The notes: generated from the letters alone by a model not told the origin. A stretch of 36,036 nucleotides of DNA from Oscillospiraceae bacterium (GCA_009779495.1 WRED01000021.1:1-36036), one strand, 5' to 3'; shown: positions 24,247 to 32,540, counted from the first letter of the stretch. Numbers and translations: made by a program.

Positions 24247-24306
24247 TCCAGCGCACTGCGTCCCCTTAACCAAATCTACAATCTACCATCTAGCGTCTAG
24301 CATCTA
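24247..24306. repeat. TAGA-rich repeat (family C), right copy, inverted
   Basis: Read on the minus strand, CTAGATGCTAGACGCTAGAT then GGTAGATTGTAGATTTGGTT and AAGGGGACGCAGTGCG parallels the left copy at 23791-23850 almost unit for unit. Its TAG (24304-24306, minus strand) is the stop codon of the YhhN-type gene. Confidence 0.75.
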
Positions 24307-25005
24307 GTAAATAAACATCATCGACGTCGCCGCCAGCATCTGTCCCATAAAATACGCCGTCGTGCTGAACGCTTGGAATCTGTAGCTGCGCTTATGCATA
24401 TTGAAGTACATCATTCCCAATGTGACGTCCGAGCACACAAACAGCAACGCGCCGATCGGCATCAGCATCGCGCCCGGCGTTTCGGGCAGCCTGCTCACGC
24501 CCAGCGAGCAGGCTTTCGCGAACATCAGCGACAGCATCGCGAAATACACGGTCATGGCAGGCAACAGTTTCCTGAAGTTTCCTTTTTTCACAAGGCACAG
24601 CACGGCGCCGAAAGCCAGCGACACGATAAAAACAGTGACGCTTACCGCGTCAAAAAACGGCGGCGCATTCTCGGCGGAGATCATGGCCGCGATGAAGAAA
24701 ATGTGCGCGACCAAAAAGCTCGCCGCCCCGGTCACAAAAATTTTCGTTACGCTGCCTTTGCCCAATATAAAGTCACCTATCCACGAAAACCCGAAGCCGC
24801 AGAACATCAGTACCGTAAAACGCGTCACCTGCCCCGAAATTAGCGCCGCCATCACCGCGATCACGATAAAAAGCGTTGACATGATCATCTTCAGAAGAAG
24901 CGAGTGCTTGTTTTTTTGCGGGTAGCCTGATTTCGTATACGGCCTGAGTATAACGCATGTGGCGATCGCGCAGACACCTATTACCGCCATGTAAAACGTT
25001 GTCAA
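24304..25005 (-). CDS. YhhN (lysoplasmalogenase-like/TMEM86) membrane protein
   Basis: TTG 25005 is the likely start because GGAGG lies seven bases upstream; the ATG at 25020 overlaps that site. The 233-residue protein has about eight hydrophobic helices. Family landmarks include GFGFSWIGDFILGKG, FLVAHIFFIAAMI and PIGALLFVCSDVTLGM, with conserved Asp in the GD and SD motifs. YhhN relatives of TMEM86 hydrolyse the vinyl ether bond of lysoplasmalogens; plasmalogens are common in anaerobic clostridia, so that activity is plausible but unproven here. It follows the serine hydrolase gene in the same direction, 35 bases away. Confidence 0.8.
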   Translation of the reverse strand: MTTFYMAVIGVCAIATCVILRPYTKSGYPQKNKHSLLLKMIMSTLFIVIAVMAALISGQVTRFTVLMFCGFGFSWIGDFILGKGSVTKIFVTGAASFLVAHIFFIAAMISAENAPPFFDAVSVTVFIVSLAFGAVLCLVKKGNFRKLLPAMTVYFAMLSLMFAKACSLGVSRLPETPGAMLMPIGALLFVCSDVTLGMMYFNMHKRSYRFQAFSTTAYFMGQMLAATSMMFIY

Positions 25006-25040
25006 ATTATTACCTCCCATATTGCTTCGCAGTGGATCCT

Positions 25041-26657
25041 CTACTTACTGACCAATCTGCCTTTATGCACCGACTCAACCACCGTATGCATCCTCTTCAA
25101 GACCTCACGCCCCACGGCGGCGACAGCCTTGCCTTTCACAAGATCCTCCGCCGTGTTCCCCATATGCTCCAGCATCCCTTTCGTTTCGGGCATACTTTGC
25201 GGCGCCGCCGTAACGCGCCCGTCCTCCAGAAACTGAAACGTCCATCTGCGCTGGCACACCGACTCAAGCGGGCGGAACCATACCTCAAGCGTCCGCTCGT
25301 CTTTCCAGGCCGCGCTGCACCGCGCCGTGAAATCAACGCCGCCCAGATGTATCGGCGAATTCCTCGCCTCGCCGTCCATGCCGCAGATCACTGTGTTTCT
25401 CACGTCGCCTTCGTTCCACGTCATCGTGCATTCATCGCCGGAAAAACTGAATTCCACGCCGTCTATATTGCCCGCCCTGTCCGTAGACATATACACCGTA
25501 GCCAGTGACAGCATACTCACGGGGAAGCCTATCATGTTGACCATCCTCGGCTTTTTGATGCTGATCCTGTAATTCTCAAGCTTTGACTCAAGCGGGCTGT
25601 GCGGTTTCGCGGGCAGCTCCTTGAGCGGCTCCAAAAACATCTTCGGCTTTAACGCCTCGTACTGTGACCGGTCGCCGCTTTCCCCGCAAAACGCCGCGGG
25701 AAAGTGCCGCCAGATACAGTCGCGGGTTTTCTGCTCATTGATCTCGCAGCTGGTGATGATAAATTCGGCGTCGTAATCCTCAAACACAATGCCGAACTGC
25801 GAAAACATTCCGTCCGCGCGGTAGGAGTTCGGCACGGCGGCGTTGCGCCAAAAGCAACAGCAATAGCCCGCGCAGCTGTCTTTCTCGTGATAGCGCATAC
25901 TGTCCCCCTGCTTTTTCACGGCCTCCCGCGCCCACCACTCCGGGATGATCTGTTTTCCGTCCAGCATCCCGCCCTGATGGTAACAGCGGATGAACTTCGC
26001 GATATCCTCCGTCGTTAAAAACATACCCCAGCCGCCCGCCTCCAGGCCCTCCGAGTCCGTCTCCCAAAACGGAATTTTCGAGAATCCCAGCGGCTCGTAC
26101 AGCCTCGGCGTCAGGAATTCCGTGACGGTCTGTCCCGTCGTCCGCTGTATCGCCGCGCAAACCATATAGATGTTTTCGCTGATATATTTCCAACGCCTGT
26201 CGTCGGGATCGGCGTACCATTTCGCGTCAAAAAAATCCTTCTTCCACTGGTTTTTCGACTTGTCCGCGAAAAGACTTACATCCTTGCCGGCCGACATTGT
26301 CAGCAGATGCCGGATCGTGACTTTCTCAAGCTTGGCGTCCGGCCTCGTCGGCCTGAACTCCGGGAAAATGTCGATAAGCTTCGTGTCCAGCTGAAAATAG
26401 CCCTCTTCTATGGCGAATCCCGCGGCGGTCGCGGTGAACGACTTGCTGATGGAATAGGCCGTGTGCGGGATGTCCGGACCGTATGGGTCCCTCCACGTCT
26501 CAAAGGCGACCTTGCCGTGGCGCAGCACCATGATGCTGTGCGCCTCGATGTCGCTTTGCTTCAGATCCTCAATAAACGCCAGGATATCCCTTGACGACAC
26601 GCCGACCTGCTCCGGGAAATCGGCGCGCTGAAGCTTTGTTTTCTCTTGTGTGATCAC
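25041..26657 (-). CDS. beta-lactamase-family serine hydrolase
   Basis: This 538-residue cytoplasmic protein starts at GTG 26657. The SxxK motif is SISK at residues 69-72 (AYSISKSFTATA), and the Tyr motif is Y158 in KYISENIYM, a YxS-like variant seen in esterase relatives. A GGWGMFLTTEDIAKFIRCYH segment completes the class C-like fold. The C-terminal 170 residues form an extra beta-rich domain (about residues 340-500). These proteins include esterases and D-amino-acid peptidases; the substrate is unknown. There is no signal peptide, which argues against a secreted beta-lactamase. A promoter lies at 26702-26730. Confidence 0.85.
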   Translation of the reverse strand: MITQEKTKLQRADFPEQVGVSSRDILAFIEDLKQSDIEAHSIMVLRHGKVAFETWRDPYGPDIPHTAYSISKSFTATAAGFAIEEGYFQLDTKLIDIFPEFRPTRPDAKLEKVTIRHLLTMSAGKDVSLFADKSKNQWKKDFFDAKWYADPDDRRWKYISENIYMVCAAIQRTTGQTVTEFLTPRLYEPLGFSKIPFWETDSEGLEAGGWGMFLTTEDIAKFIRCYHQGGMLDGKQIIPEWWAREAVKKQGDSMRYHEKDSCAGYCCCFWRNAAVPNSYRADGMFSQFGIVFEDYDAEFIITSCEINEQKTRDCIWRHFPAAFCGESGDRSQYEALKPKMFLEPLKELPAKPHSPLESKLENYRISIKKPRMVNMIGFPVSMLSLATVYMSTDRAGNIDGVEFSFSGDECTMTWNEGDVRNTVICGMDGEARNSPIHLGGVDFTARCSAAWKDERTLEVWFRPLESVCQRRWTFQFLEDGRVTAAPQSMPETKGMLEHMGNTAEDLVKGKAVAAVGREVLKRMHTVVESVHKGRLVSK

Positions 26658-26701
26658 TCTTGGTCAAATCCTTCCAAATAAAATACATTACAATACCTTT
26701 T

Positions 26702-26730
26702 ATTATAGCATTTTTTAGCATATAGTGGAA
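26702..26730 (-). promoter_or_regulatory. promoter of the serine hydrolase gene
   Basis: On the minus strand TTCCAC (26725-26730) and the perfect -10 TATAAT (26702-26707) are separated by 17 bases. The leader to GTG 26657 is about 40 bases and contains GGAAGG. Confidence 0.6.
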
Positions 26731-26796
26731 TAGCCGATTTCGACAAAAAAAGAAAGTTTTTCTTGTAAAGTATATACCAATACACACAAAAAAACA

Positions 26797-26839
26797 ACAG
26801 AGCGCGTCGTCAGCTCACAGCTTGACAAACGCGCCCTGT
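26797..26839 (-). terminator. terminator of the AbrB-type gene
   Basis: On the minus strand ACAGGGCGCGT pairs with ACGCGCTCTGT (11 pairs with one G-U), enclosing an AGCT/AGCT inner palindrome, followed by TGTTTTTTTG. It is 25 bases past the AbrB stop. Confidence 0.8.
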
Positions 26840-26863
26840 CATCAGATCAGGTCTTGGAAAATC

Positions 26864-27115
26864 TTATTCGGCTTTACTGTTGATCTTTGCCAGGCACTCT
26901 CTGCAAATCTTTTTTCCTGAGAACTCAATCACGTCATCCGCCGTGTCGCAGAAAATGCAGGACGGCTCATACTTCTTAAGGATGATCTTGTCACTATCGA
27001 CAAAGATTTCAACAGCGTCCTCATTATCTTCCAGATCGAACATTCTGCGAAGCTCTTTCGGCAGCACGATCCTTCCGACGGGGTCAATTCTCCTCACGAT
27101 TCCAAGGGATTTCAC
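26864..27115 (-). CDS. AbrB/SpoVT-type transition-state regulator
   Basis: This 83-residue protein starts at GTG 27115, with GAGGTGA upstream. Its N-terminal 50 residues are an AbrB swapped-hairpin DNA-binding domain: GIVRRIDPVGRIVLPKELRRMFDLEDNEDAVEIFVDSDKIILKKYEP, of which the core is VGRIVLPKELRR. The C-terminal part carries CIFC and CREC, a zinc-ribbon-like pair of CxxC motifs, as in many clostridial AbrB homologues. Such proteins repress stationary-phase and sporulation genes during growth. It is divergent from gap. Its own leader contains an ATTTGCCA/TGGCAAAT hairpin. Confidence 0.9.
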   Translation of the reverse strand: MKSLGIVRRIDPVGRIVLPKELRRMFDLEDNEDAVEIFVDSDKIILKKYEPSCIFCDTADDVIEFSGKKICRECLAKINSKAE

Positions 27116-27176
27116 TCTTTTTCACCTCGCTTCATTCTTTCATCTTCAACACACCACAAACTGACACGGGTAAGAA

Positions 27177-27206
27177 ATTTGCCAGCATATGTAGATAGTG
27201 GCAAAT
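27177..27206 (-). promoter_or_regulatory. palindrome in the AbrB leader
   Basis: ATTTGCCA (27177-27184) and TGGCAAAT (27199-27206) form an eight-base inverted repeat around 14 bases. It lies between the AbrB promoter and its start and could be an operator or an mRNA hairpin. Confidence 0.4.
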
Positions 27207-27269
27207 AAAATGACTTTCAGCGCAATTTTTTCTAAATTTCGACTAAATACCACTTTATCTGTAAGTTAT

Positions 27270-27298
27270 AGTATATAGCAAAATTACAGAAAAAACAA
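27270..27298 (-). promoter_or_regulatory. promoter of the AbrB-type gene
   Basis: On the minus strand TTGTTT (27293-27298) and TATACT (27270-27275) have a 17-base spacer. The intergenic gap 27116-27470 is strongly AT-rich and holds promoters for both divergent genes but no other gene. Confidence 0.55.
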
Positions 27299-27421
27299 TT
27301 GGACACTTTGTAACAAATTGCTTTTTAGTTTTTGTTTATTTTGTACAAACATACAAAACTGTTGCCTGTTCATGAAAAGTTTCGAAAAACTTATTGAATA
27401 TTATGGAAAAAAGGGATAGAA

Positions 27422-27427
27422 TATAAT
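27422..27427 (+). promoter_or_regulatory. -10 box for gap
   Basis: A perfect TATAAT lies 43 bases before the gap start. No convincing -35 sequence is placed 16-18 bases upstream, so the promoter may need an activator or an extended -10 element. Confidence 0.45.
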
Positions 27428-27470
27428 AGTGTTTTTTTTAGTCTACTATTTTATCAGGAGGTACAAAAAC

Positions 27471-28490
27471 ATGTCAGTAAAAGTAGCAATCAACGGCTTC
27501 GGCCGTATCGGCCGCCTCGCGTTCCGCCAGATGTTCGGCGCGGAGGGCTATGAGGTCGTCGCGATCAACGATCTTACGAACCCCGCGATGCTCGCCCAAC
27601 TGCTCAAGTACGATTCCTCGCAGGGCAGATACGACGGTCATACCGTCACGGCGGGGGAGGATTCCATTACGGTGGACGGCACCGAAATCAAGATCTACAG
27701 CCAGAGAAACCCGGCTGATCTTCCCTGGGCTGAGTATGGGGTGGACGTCGTGCTTGAGTGCACCGGCTTCTTCACGACGAAGGATAAGGCTCAAATGCAC
27801 ATCGACGCGGGCGCGAAAAAGGTTGTCATCTCCGCCCCGGCCGACAAGGAGACGAAAACCGTCGTCTTTTCTGTTAACGAGAACATCCTCACGGCCGACG
27901 ACACGATTATCTCCGCCGCCTCCTGCACCACCAACTGCCTGGCTCCCATGGCAAAAGCGCTCACCGACTACGCGCCCATTCAAAGCGGCATCATGTCCAC
28001 CATCCACGCCTACACCGGCGACCAGATGACGCTTGACGGCCCTCATCCCAAGGGCGACCTCCGCAGAGCGCGCGCCGCCGCCATCAATATCGTGCCCAAC
28101 TCCACAGGCGCGGCCAAGGCGATCGGACTCGTTATCCCCGAGCTTAACGGCAAGCTCATCGGCTCCGCCCAGCGCGTCCCTGTCGCGACAGGCTCGACAA
28201 CGATCCTCGTGTCCGTCGTCAAGGGCGACAACGTCACCGAAGAGGGCATCAATGCCGCCATGAAAGCCGCTTCCTCCGAGTCTTTCGGTTACACAGAGGA
28301 CGAAATCGTCTCCTCCGACGTCATCGGCATCCGCTGCGGCTCGCTCTTCGACGCGACCCAGACCATGGTGTTGAAGCTCAGTGACGGGCTTTATCAGGTG
28401 CAGACCGTCGCGTGGTACGACAATGAGAATTCCTACACCAGCCAGATGGTCAGGACGATCAAGTATTTCGCGGAGCTTACGAGTAATTAG
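27471..28490 (+). CDS. gap: type I glyceraldehyde-3-phosphate dehydrogenase
   Basis: ATG 27471 follows AGGAGG by nine bases, and the protein then begins [18 protein letters not shown], the NAD-binding fold. The 339-residue product has the family length. D34 in AINDLT favours NAD over NADP. The catalytic cysteine is C152 in [12 protein letters not shown] and the partner histidine lies in HAYTGDQ. The C-terminal WYDNENSY(T)S motif is intact. The enzyme oxidises glyceraldehyde 3-phosphate in glycolysis. The TAG stop lies in a TAGA-like repeat (28487-28516), followed by a clear terminator, so gap is monocistronic. Confidence 0.98.
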   Translation: MSVKVAINGFGRIGRLAFRQMFGAEGYEVVAINDLTNPAMLAQLLKYDSSQGRYDGHTVTAGEDSITVDGTEIKIYSQRNPADLPWAEYGVDVVLECTGFFTTKDKAQMHIDAGAKKVVISAPADKETKTVVFSVNENILTADDTIISAASCTTNCLAPMAKALTDYAPIQSGIMSTIHAYTGDQMTLDGPHPKGDLRRARAAAINIVPNSTGAAKAIGLVIPELNGKLIGSAQRVPVATGSTTILVSVVKGDNVTEEGINAAMKAASSESFGYTEDEIVSSDVIGIRCGSLFDATQTMVLKLSDGLYQVQTVAWYDNENSYTSQMVRTIKYFAELTSN

Positions 28491-28516
28491 GGATTAGATA
28501 TTAGGAATCAGGATCG
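28487..28516. repeat. TAGA-like repeat at the gap stop codon (family C, diverged)
   Basis: TTAGGGATTAGATATTAGGA then ATCAGGATCG shows the same TTAG/TAGA spacing as other family C repeats and includes the TAG stop of gap at 28488-28490. The match is weaker than at 23791 or 24247. Confidence 0.45.
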
Positions 28517-28556
28517 CATAGACAGCGCATTGCGCTAAATTTACCGTAAATCACAG

Positions 28557-28590
28557 GCCGAAGATCAATTTTTTATCTTCGGCTTGTTTT
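28557..28590 (+). terminator. terminator of gap
   Basis: GCCGAAGAT (28557-28565) pairs perfectly with ATCTTCGGC (28575-28583), followed by TTGTTTT. Confidence 0.88.
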
Positions 28591-28620
28591 GTATTTAACT
28601 TGATTCAAGAGGTGATGAAA

Positions 28621-29172
28621 ATGAAGCTGCTTTTTTTGATCGGCGATTCCGCCGTCGGCAAAATGACCGTCGGTCAGGAACTTATGAAGCTCACCGGCCT
28701 GCGCCTGTTCCACAATCACATGACCATTGAGCCGGTGCTTGAGATTTTCGGGCATTTCAGCGGTCAGACCGTTCAGCGCCTGCGCGAGGTAATATTCGAG
28801 GACTTTGCCGCTTCCGGCTTGTACGGCATGATCTTCACCTACATGTGGGCGTTCGACCAGCAGTCTGACTGGGACTACGTCGCCCACGTAAGCGATATCT
28901 TCAAATCTCACGGCGCGGATATATATTACGCAGAGCTTGTCGCCTCACAGGAAATACGCCTCTTTCGCAACTCCACCGAAAACCGTCTGCGTCACAAGCC
29001 CTCCAAGCGTGATATTGAAATATCAAACCTGCGCCTGCGCATGGACGATGAAAAGTACCGCTGCGAAAGCCTTGACGGTGAAATTCCGTTTGAGAATTAC
29101 ATCAAAATCGACAACTCAAACCTGCCGCCGGAGGAGACCTCGCGGATGATCAAGGATAGATTTGATTTATAG
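28621..29172 (+). CDS. P-loop kinase-like NTPase (shikimate kinase-type fold)
   Basis: ATG 28621 has AGAGGTGA eight bases upstream. The 183-residue protein starts MKLLFLIGDSAVGKMTVGQEL, with the Walker A loop GDSAVGKMT at residues 8-16. It continues with HNHMTIEP, typical of AAA/zeta-toxin or chloramphenicol-phosphotransferase-like small kinases, and has FRNSTENRLRHKPSKRD with arginines expected in a lid region. The phosphate acceptor is unknown. The gene stands alone between the gap terminator and the M28 promoter. A full antibiotic-modifying role would be speculation. Confidence 0.75.
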   Translation: MKLLFLIGDSAVGKMTVGQELMKLTGLRLFHNHMTIEPVLEIFGHFSGQTVQRLREVIFEDFAASGLYGMIFTYMWAFDQQSDWDYVAHVSDIFKSHGADIYYAELVASQEIRLFRNSTENRLRHKPSKRDIEISNLRLRMDDEKYRCESLDGEIPFENYIKIDNSNLPPEETSRMIKDRFDL

Positions 29173-29215
29173 CTGCTTTACCGCCAGCACGCCCTAATCA
29201 TAGCTAAAATCTAGC

Positions 29216-29244
29216 TTGACTTTCTCGCTCTATACGTGTAAACT
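29216..29244 (+). promoter_or_regulatory. promoter of the M28 peptidase gene
   Basis: TTGACT (29216-29221) and TAAACT (29239-29244) with a 17-base spacer lie 38 bases before the ATG, and GGGGGG provides the ribosome binding site. Confidence 0.6.
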
Positions 29245-29281
29245 TATCTTTACAAACTTTTTATTGGGGGGTTAACATAAA

Positions 29282-30529
29282 ATGCTCAAGGACAAAATCT
29301 CAAAGCACACCATGGATTACATGATCGGCGGCATCCGGCACGTCTGCGCAACGTTCAAGAAACGTGCGCCCGGCACCCAGTCCGAGCGTGACGCTCAGGC
29401 GTTCTTTAAAGACGAGCTGGGCAAGCTTTCCGACGACGTTATCATGGAGGACTTCACCCTGCACCCGCACGCGTTTATGGGCTTCATCCCGGTCACAGCC
29501 GTGTTCCTGCTCGCATCCGTCGCGCTGTACTGGTTCGGCGGCTCGTCATTGGCGGTCAGCGTAATCCGCGTCGTGCTTCCGTTGCTGGCCGTGCTGATGT
29601 TCATCGTGGAGTTCATGATGTACCGCGAGCTGGTTGACGTTTTCTTCCCGAAAAGGATCTCGCGCAACGTCTACGCGACACGTAAGCCAAAGGGCGAAGT
29701 CAAGCGCAGAATCATTTTCGGCGGCCACACGGACGCGGCCTATGAGTGGACCTACGCCCTCCATGGTCAGATCAAAGCCCTTGCAACCGTGATCGGCAGC
29801 GCCGTCGTCAGCATGATCATCGTAACCGCCGTCAACATCGCGTTCTTCGTCAAGACGCTGATGTCGTCTGATCCGATCGCTATTGAGGGCATCTGGAAAA
29901 CGCTCGGCATCGTCATGCTCTGCTGCATTCCCAGCGCTATCGCCATATCGTTATTCACCAACTGGCGCGTCATCGTTGACGGCGCGAACGACAATCTTTC
30001 CGCGAACTACATCGCGATGTCTGTTCTGAAAGAGATGCAGGATAATGACTTCCGCTTTGAAAACACGGAGGTAGCCTGCCTCCTTACCGGCTCCGAGGAA
30101 GCCGGCCTGCGCGGCGCGGAGGCTTTCGCGAGAAAGCATAAGCAGGATCTGTCCGAGATTGAGACAGTGTTCATCGCCATGGACACCATGCGCGAGGTGG
30201 ATCAGCTGATGATCTACACCAGGGGCTGCACCGGCACCGTCAAAAACAGTGACGCGGTAGGCCGCCTTTTACACGAGGCCGGCATGAACTGCGGTATTGA
30301 CATGCCCATAGCCGGTCTGTACCCCGGCGCGGTCGATGCGGAAGCGTTTTCGCGCAACGGGCTTTTGGCGGCCGGCTTCAACGGCGTCAACCATAACCCG
30401 CAGCTCTACTACCACACCCGCCACGATACGCCCGACAATATCAGCCCCGAATGCATCGAGCTGTCACTGAAGATCTGTCTCGAAGCGGCGGAGCTGTTTG
30501 ACAAAAACGGTATTAAAAAGTACGAATAA
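29282..30529 (+). CDS. M28-family metallopeptidase with internal membrane helices
   Basis: This 415-residue protein has the two-zinc aminopeptidase ligand set of M28: H149 in FGGHTDAAYEW, bridging D237 in GANDNLSAN, catalytic E272/E273 in TGSEEAGLRG, D301 in AMDTMRE, and a late His in YYHTRHDTPDN. Hydrophobic segments at about 65-86, 89-112, 165-190 and 208-226 interrupt the N-terminal part of the domain, so the peptidase is membrane-embedded. That layout differs from the usual soluble or single-helix forms. Its substrate is unknown; peptides at the membrane surface are plausible. It is followed by a terminator shared with the opposite gene. Confidence 0.87.
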   Translation: MLKDKISKHTMDYMIGGIRHVCATFKKRAPGTQSERDAQAFFKDELGKLSDDVIMEDFTLHPHAFMGFIPVTAVFLLASVALYWFGGSSLAVSVIRVVLPLLAVLMFIVEFMMYRELVDVFFPKRISRNVYATRKPKGEVKRRIIFGGHTDAAYEWTYALHGQIKALATVIGSAVVSMIIVTAVNIAFFVKTLMSSDPIAIEGIWKTLGIVMLCCIPSAIAISLFTNWRVIVDGANDNLSANYIAMSVLKEMQDNDFRFENTEVACLLTGSEEAGLRGAEAFARKHKQDLSEIETVFIAMDTMREVDQLMIYTRGCTGTVKNSDAVGRLLHEAGMNCGIDMPIAGLYPGAVDAEAFSRNGLLAAGFNGVNHNPQLYYHTRHDTPDNISPECIELSLKICLEAAELFDKNGIKKYE

Positions 30530-30539
30530 GGTTATCTGT

Positions 30540-30576
30540 CAGGGATCAGGAATCACTGCTCAAGTCCTGATCCCTG
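30540..30576 (+). terminator. terminator of the M28 peptidase gene, overlapping the 3' end of the opposite gene
   Basis: CAGGGATCAGGA (30540-30551) pairs perfectly with TCCTGATCCCTG (30565-30576), followed by ATTTTT. The last codons of the minus-strand GDPD-like gene (stop at 30546) lie inside the hairpin. Confidence 0.85.
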
Positions 30577-31376
30577 ATTTTTCGCAAGGCACGGGGATTC
30601 TTCGTCTGTATCCCGTCCGGACTGCGTGACAGCGCCAGATATTGCTCATATTCGCTGTCCGCGCCCGTGATGTACAGTTTGAGCGGTGTCCTTTCCCTCA
30701 GGAGCGTCTGAAACTCGTCTGTGATTTGCCCCACGCGGCACCGTATGCCCGACGCGCCGTTTTCAAAGGCGGCGGCGATGATCCGGGCGCAGACTGCCTC
30801 GCTTGACAGATCGGCGTTTGCGTCCGCGTCGTAGACAAGCTCCAGCCCGGGATACCTCCGCGCGACATACAGCGAGGTGTCCTTATTGACGTTTGCTATG
30901 AACATCCGCCTGAGCATCCCGTAATCGGACAGCAGCGTATATAACGCCTCAAGGTCGCTGAACTCGTTGAGATTGATCATCAGGCGCGTGTCTCTTTTGC
31001 GGTATATTTTTTTTATGACCTCTTCAAGCGGGTACGAGCGGTCTGTCACGTATAAATCACTTTTTGCCAAAACCGGGGTGCCGTCGACGCGAAAAGCCAC
31101 GTTGATCTCAAGGCAGTCCGCGCCGTTTTTGATCCCCTCTTCGACAGCGCGCTCTGAATCGGCGTTCTGTCCCATACAGCCGGGCGACGCGATAATCATA
31201 AAATCCCGCGGCAGGTCGATCTTCGCTTTCAGCTCGGCAATCTCGTCAGGCACGGCGTAATACTCCAGCGCCTGATATTCGTTGATAAACACAGCGGCCG
31301 CCGTCACGGCAACCAATATAACAAGCGCTTTCACAACACGCTTCGCGGAAAAATTATACAACGGCAACGTACCCAA
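30546..31376 (-). CDS. degenerate glycerophosphodiesterase-like membrane-anchored protein
   Basis: This 276-residue protein has one N-terminal helix (about residues 13-31) and then a GDPD TIM-barrel pattern. Key positions are altered: HRG is SPG (64-66), the metal-binding Glu of EN is Q70, the Asp of ElD is N92, and the HD pair is K105-S106. The overall pattern (AVEEGIKNGADCLEINVAFRVDGTPVLAKS, and the closing DGIQTKNP) is preserved. So it probably no longer hydrolyses phosphodiesters but keeps the fold, perhaps binding a ligand outside the membrane. The TTG start is uncertain (31376 or 31367). It lies 22 bases after nahK in the same direction. Confidence 0.75.
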   Translation of the reverse strand: MGTLPLYNFSAKRVVKALVILVAVTAAAVFINEYQALEYYAVPDEIAELKAKIDLPRDFMIIASPGCMGQNADSERAVEEGIKNGADCLEINVAFRVDGTPVLAKSDLYVTDRSYPLEEVIKKIYRKRDTRLMINLNEFSDLEALYTLLSDYGMLRRMFIANVNKDTSLYVARRYPGLELVYDADANADLSSEAVCARIIAAAFENGASGIRCRVGQITDEFQTLLRERTPLKLYITGADSEYEQYLALSRSPDGIQTKNPRALRKIRDQDLSSDS

Positions 31377-31383
31377 ATCCTCT

Positions 31384-31401
31384 TCTAACGTCTAACATCT
31401 A
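31384..31401. repeat. TAGA-type repeat at the nahK stop codon (family C)
   Basis: Read on the minus strand, TAGATGTTAGACGTTAGA matches the TAGATGCTAGACGCTAGA units at 24247-24306. Its first three bases are the nahK stop. Confidence 0.6.
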
Positions 31402-32511
31402 GTTTACGCAGCGCTCCGTGATTTCAGTCATGCTGTCAATCATTTTCTCCATGTCGCTCACAAGCTTGAATTGCGTCCTGCAACGCGTCAGATTGTGGTC
31501 CCCGTAAGCCGTGCGGAAATACGTATCGCCGTTTAAGTAGTCCGTCAAAAAGCGCGTGCCGCATTCATACGTCATAAGCTTCGCGGAAAACGGCAGATAT
31601 TTGATCTCGTTTTCGGTCAGAATCTTTCCCGCTGATTCTATGTAGCCTTTCGCGTACTGCTCATAAAGCGCAAGACTCATGGTCATTTTCGACAGGTCCT
31701 GTTCGTCCTCCTCGGCCGTCGCCGCGCCGAAACGTATGCTGTCACCGAAGTCGTACAGCGAAAGCCCGGGCATGACCGTGTCCAGGTCTATGACACAGAC
31801 GCCCTCGTCGGTCCCGTTGTCGAACATGACGTTGTTGAGCTTCGTGTCGTTGTGGGTGACCCGCAGCGGCAGCTCGCCCTTTTCGAGCAGGCCAACCAGC
31901 ATGCCCGCGTCGCTCTCCCTTTCGAGCGCGAATTCGATCTCGCGCCGCACATTGGCCGCGCGGCCCGACAGGTTCATCTCTACAGCGGTTTTCAGGTCGT
32001 TTAAGCGCGAGGGCGTATGGTGGAAATTCGGTATCGTTTCGTGCAGCGTATGGCTGGGATAGTCCGACAGCATGCACTGGAACCGCCCGAACGCTTTCGC
32101 CGCGTTATAGAAAATTCTCGGGTCGCCCACCGTCTGGCAGGTGTACGAGTCGGAGATATAATTATACAGCCGCCAATATCTGCCGTCCGCGTCAAGGTAA
32201 AAGGACTTTCCGTCTTTCGCCGGGAACACGTTCAGAGTTTCGCGTTGCGGATCGCCGCCGTTTTCCGCGATGATTTTCGACAGATACGCCGTTACGTTCA
32301 CGATATTCTCCATCAGCGCAACAGGGTCTTTGAACACGGAGGTGTTGATCTCCTGCAAAACGTAGGACTTGGCCTCCCCCGGTTTTTGCTCAAAATTCAC
32401 AATAAACGTATTGTTTATATGCCCGTAGTTTGACGGATAAAAGCCCGCATATTCACCCTCGATCTGAAAGCTCTCGCGGATCTCATCCATGTTGAAGTTT
32501 CGCTTTTGCAT
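31399..32511 (-). CDS. nahK: N-acetylhexosamine 1-kinase-like phosphotransferase
   Basis: ATG 32511 has GGAG eight bases upstream. The 370-residue protein aligns by eye over its whole length with Bifidobacterium NahK: GHINNTFIVNF, YVLQEINTSVFKDPVALMENI, WRLYNYI, LPLRVTHNDTKLNNVMFD (catalytic D222 in the HNDTK loop), IDLDTVMPGLSLYDFGDSIRFGA and MTYECGTRFLTDYLNGDTYF. NahK phosphorylates GlcNAc or GalNAc at C1, the entry to the lacto-N-biose/galacto-N-biose pathway for host glycans. The other pathway genes are not in the window. The stop TAG lies inside a TAGA repeat (31384-31401). Confidence 0.88.
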   Translation of the reverse strand: MQKRNFNMDEIRESFQIEGEYAGFYPSNYGHINNTFIVNFEQKPGEAKSYVLQEINTSVFKDPVALMENIVNVTAYLSKIIAENGGDPQRETLNVFPAKDGKSFYLDADGRYWRLYNYISDSYTCQTVGDPRIFYNAAKAFGRFQCMLSDYPSHTLHETIPNFHHTPSRLNDLKTAVEMNLSGRAANVRREIEFALERESDAGMLVGLLEKGELPLRVTHNDTKLNNVMFDNGTDEGVCVIDLDTVMPGLSLYDFGDSIRFGAATAEEDEQDLSKMTMSLALYEQYAKGYIESAGKILTENEIKYLPFSAKLMTYECGTRFLTDYLNGDTYFRTAYGDHNLTRCRTQFKLVSDMEKMIDSMTEITERCVN

Positions 32512-32540
32512 ATAAAATCTCCATTCTCTAACCAGTGTAA

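Noticed and set aside
25041-26657. Antibiotic-resistance beta-lactamase
   Set aside because: There is no signal peptide, the Tyr motif is a YxS variant and an extra C-terminal domain is present, so an esterase or peptidase-like hydrolase is more likely.
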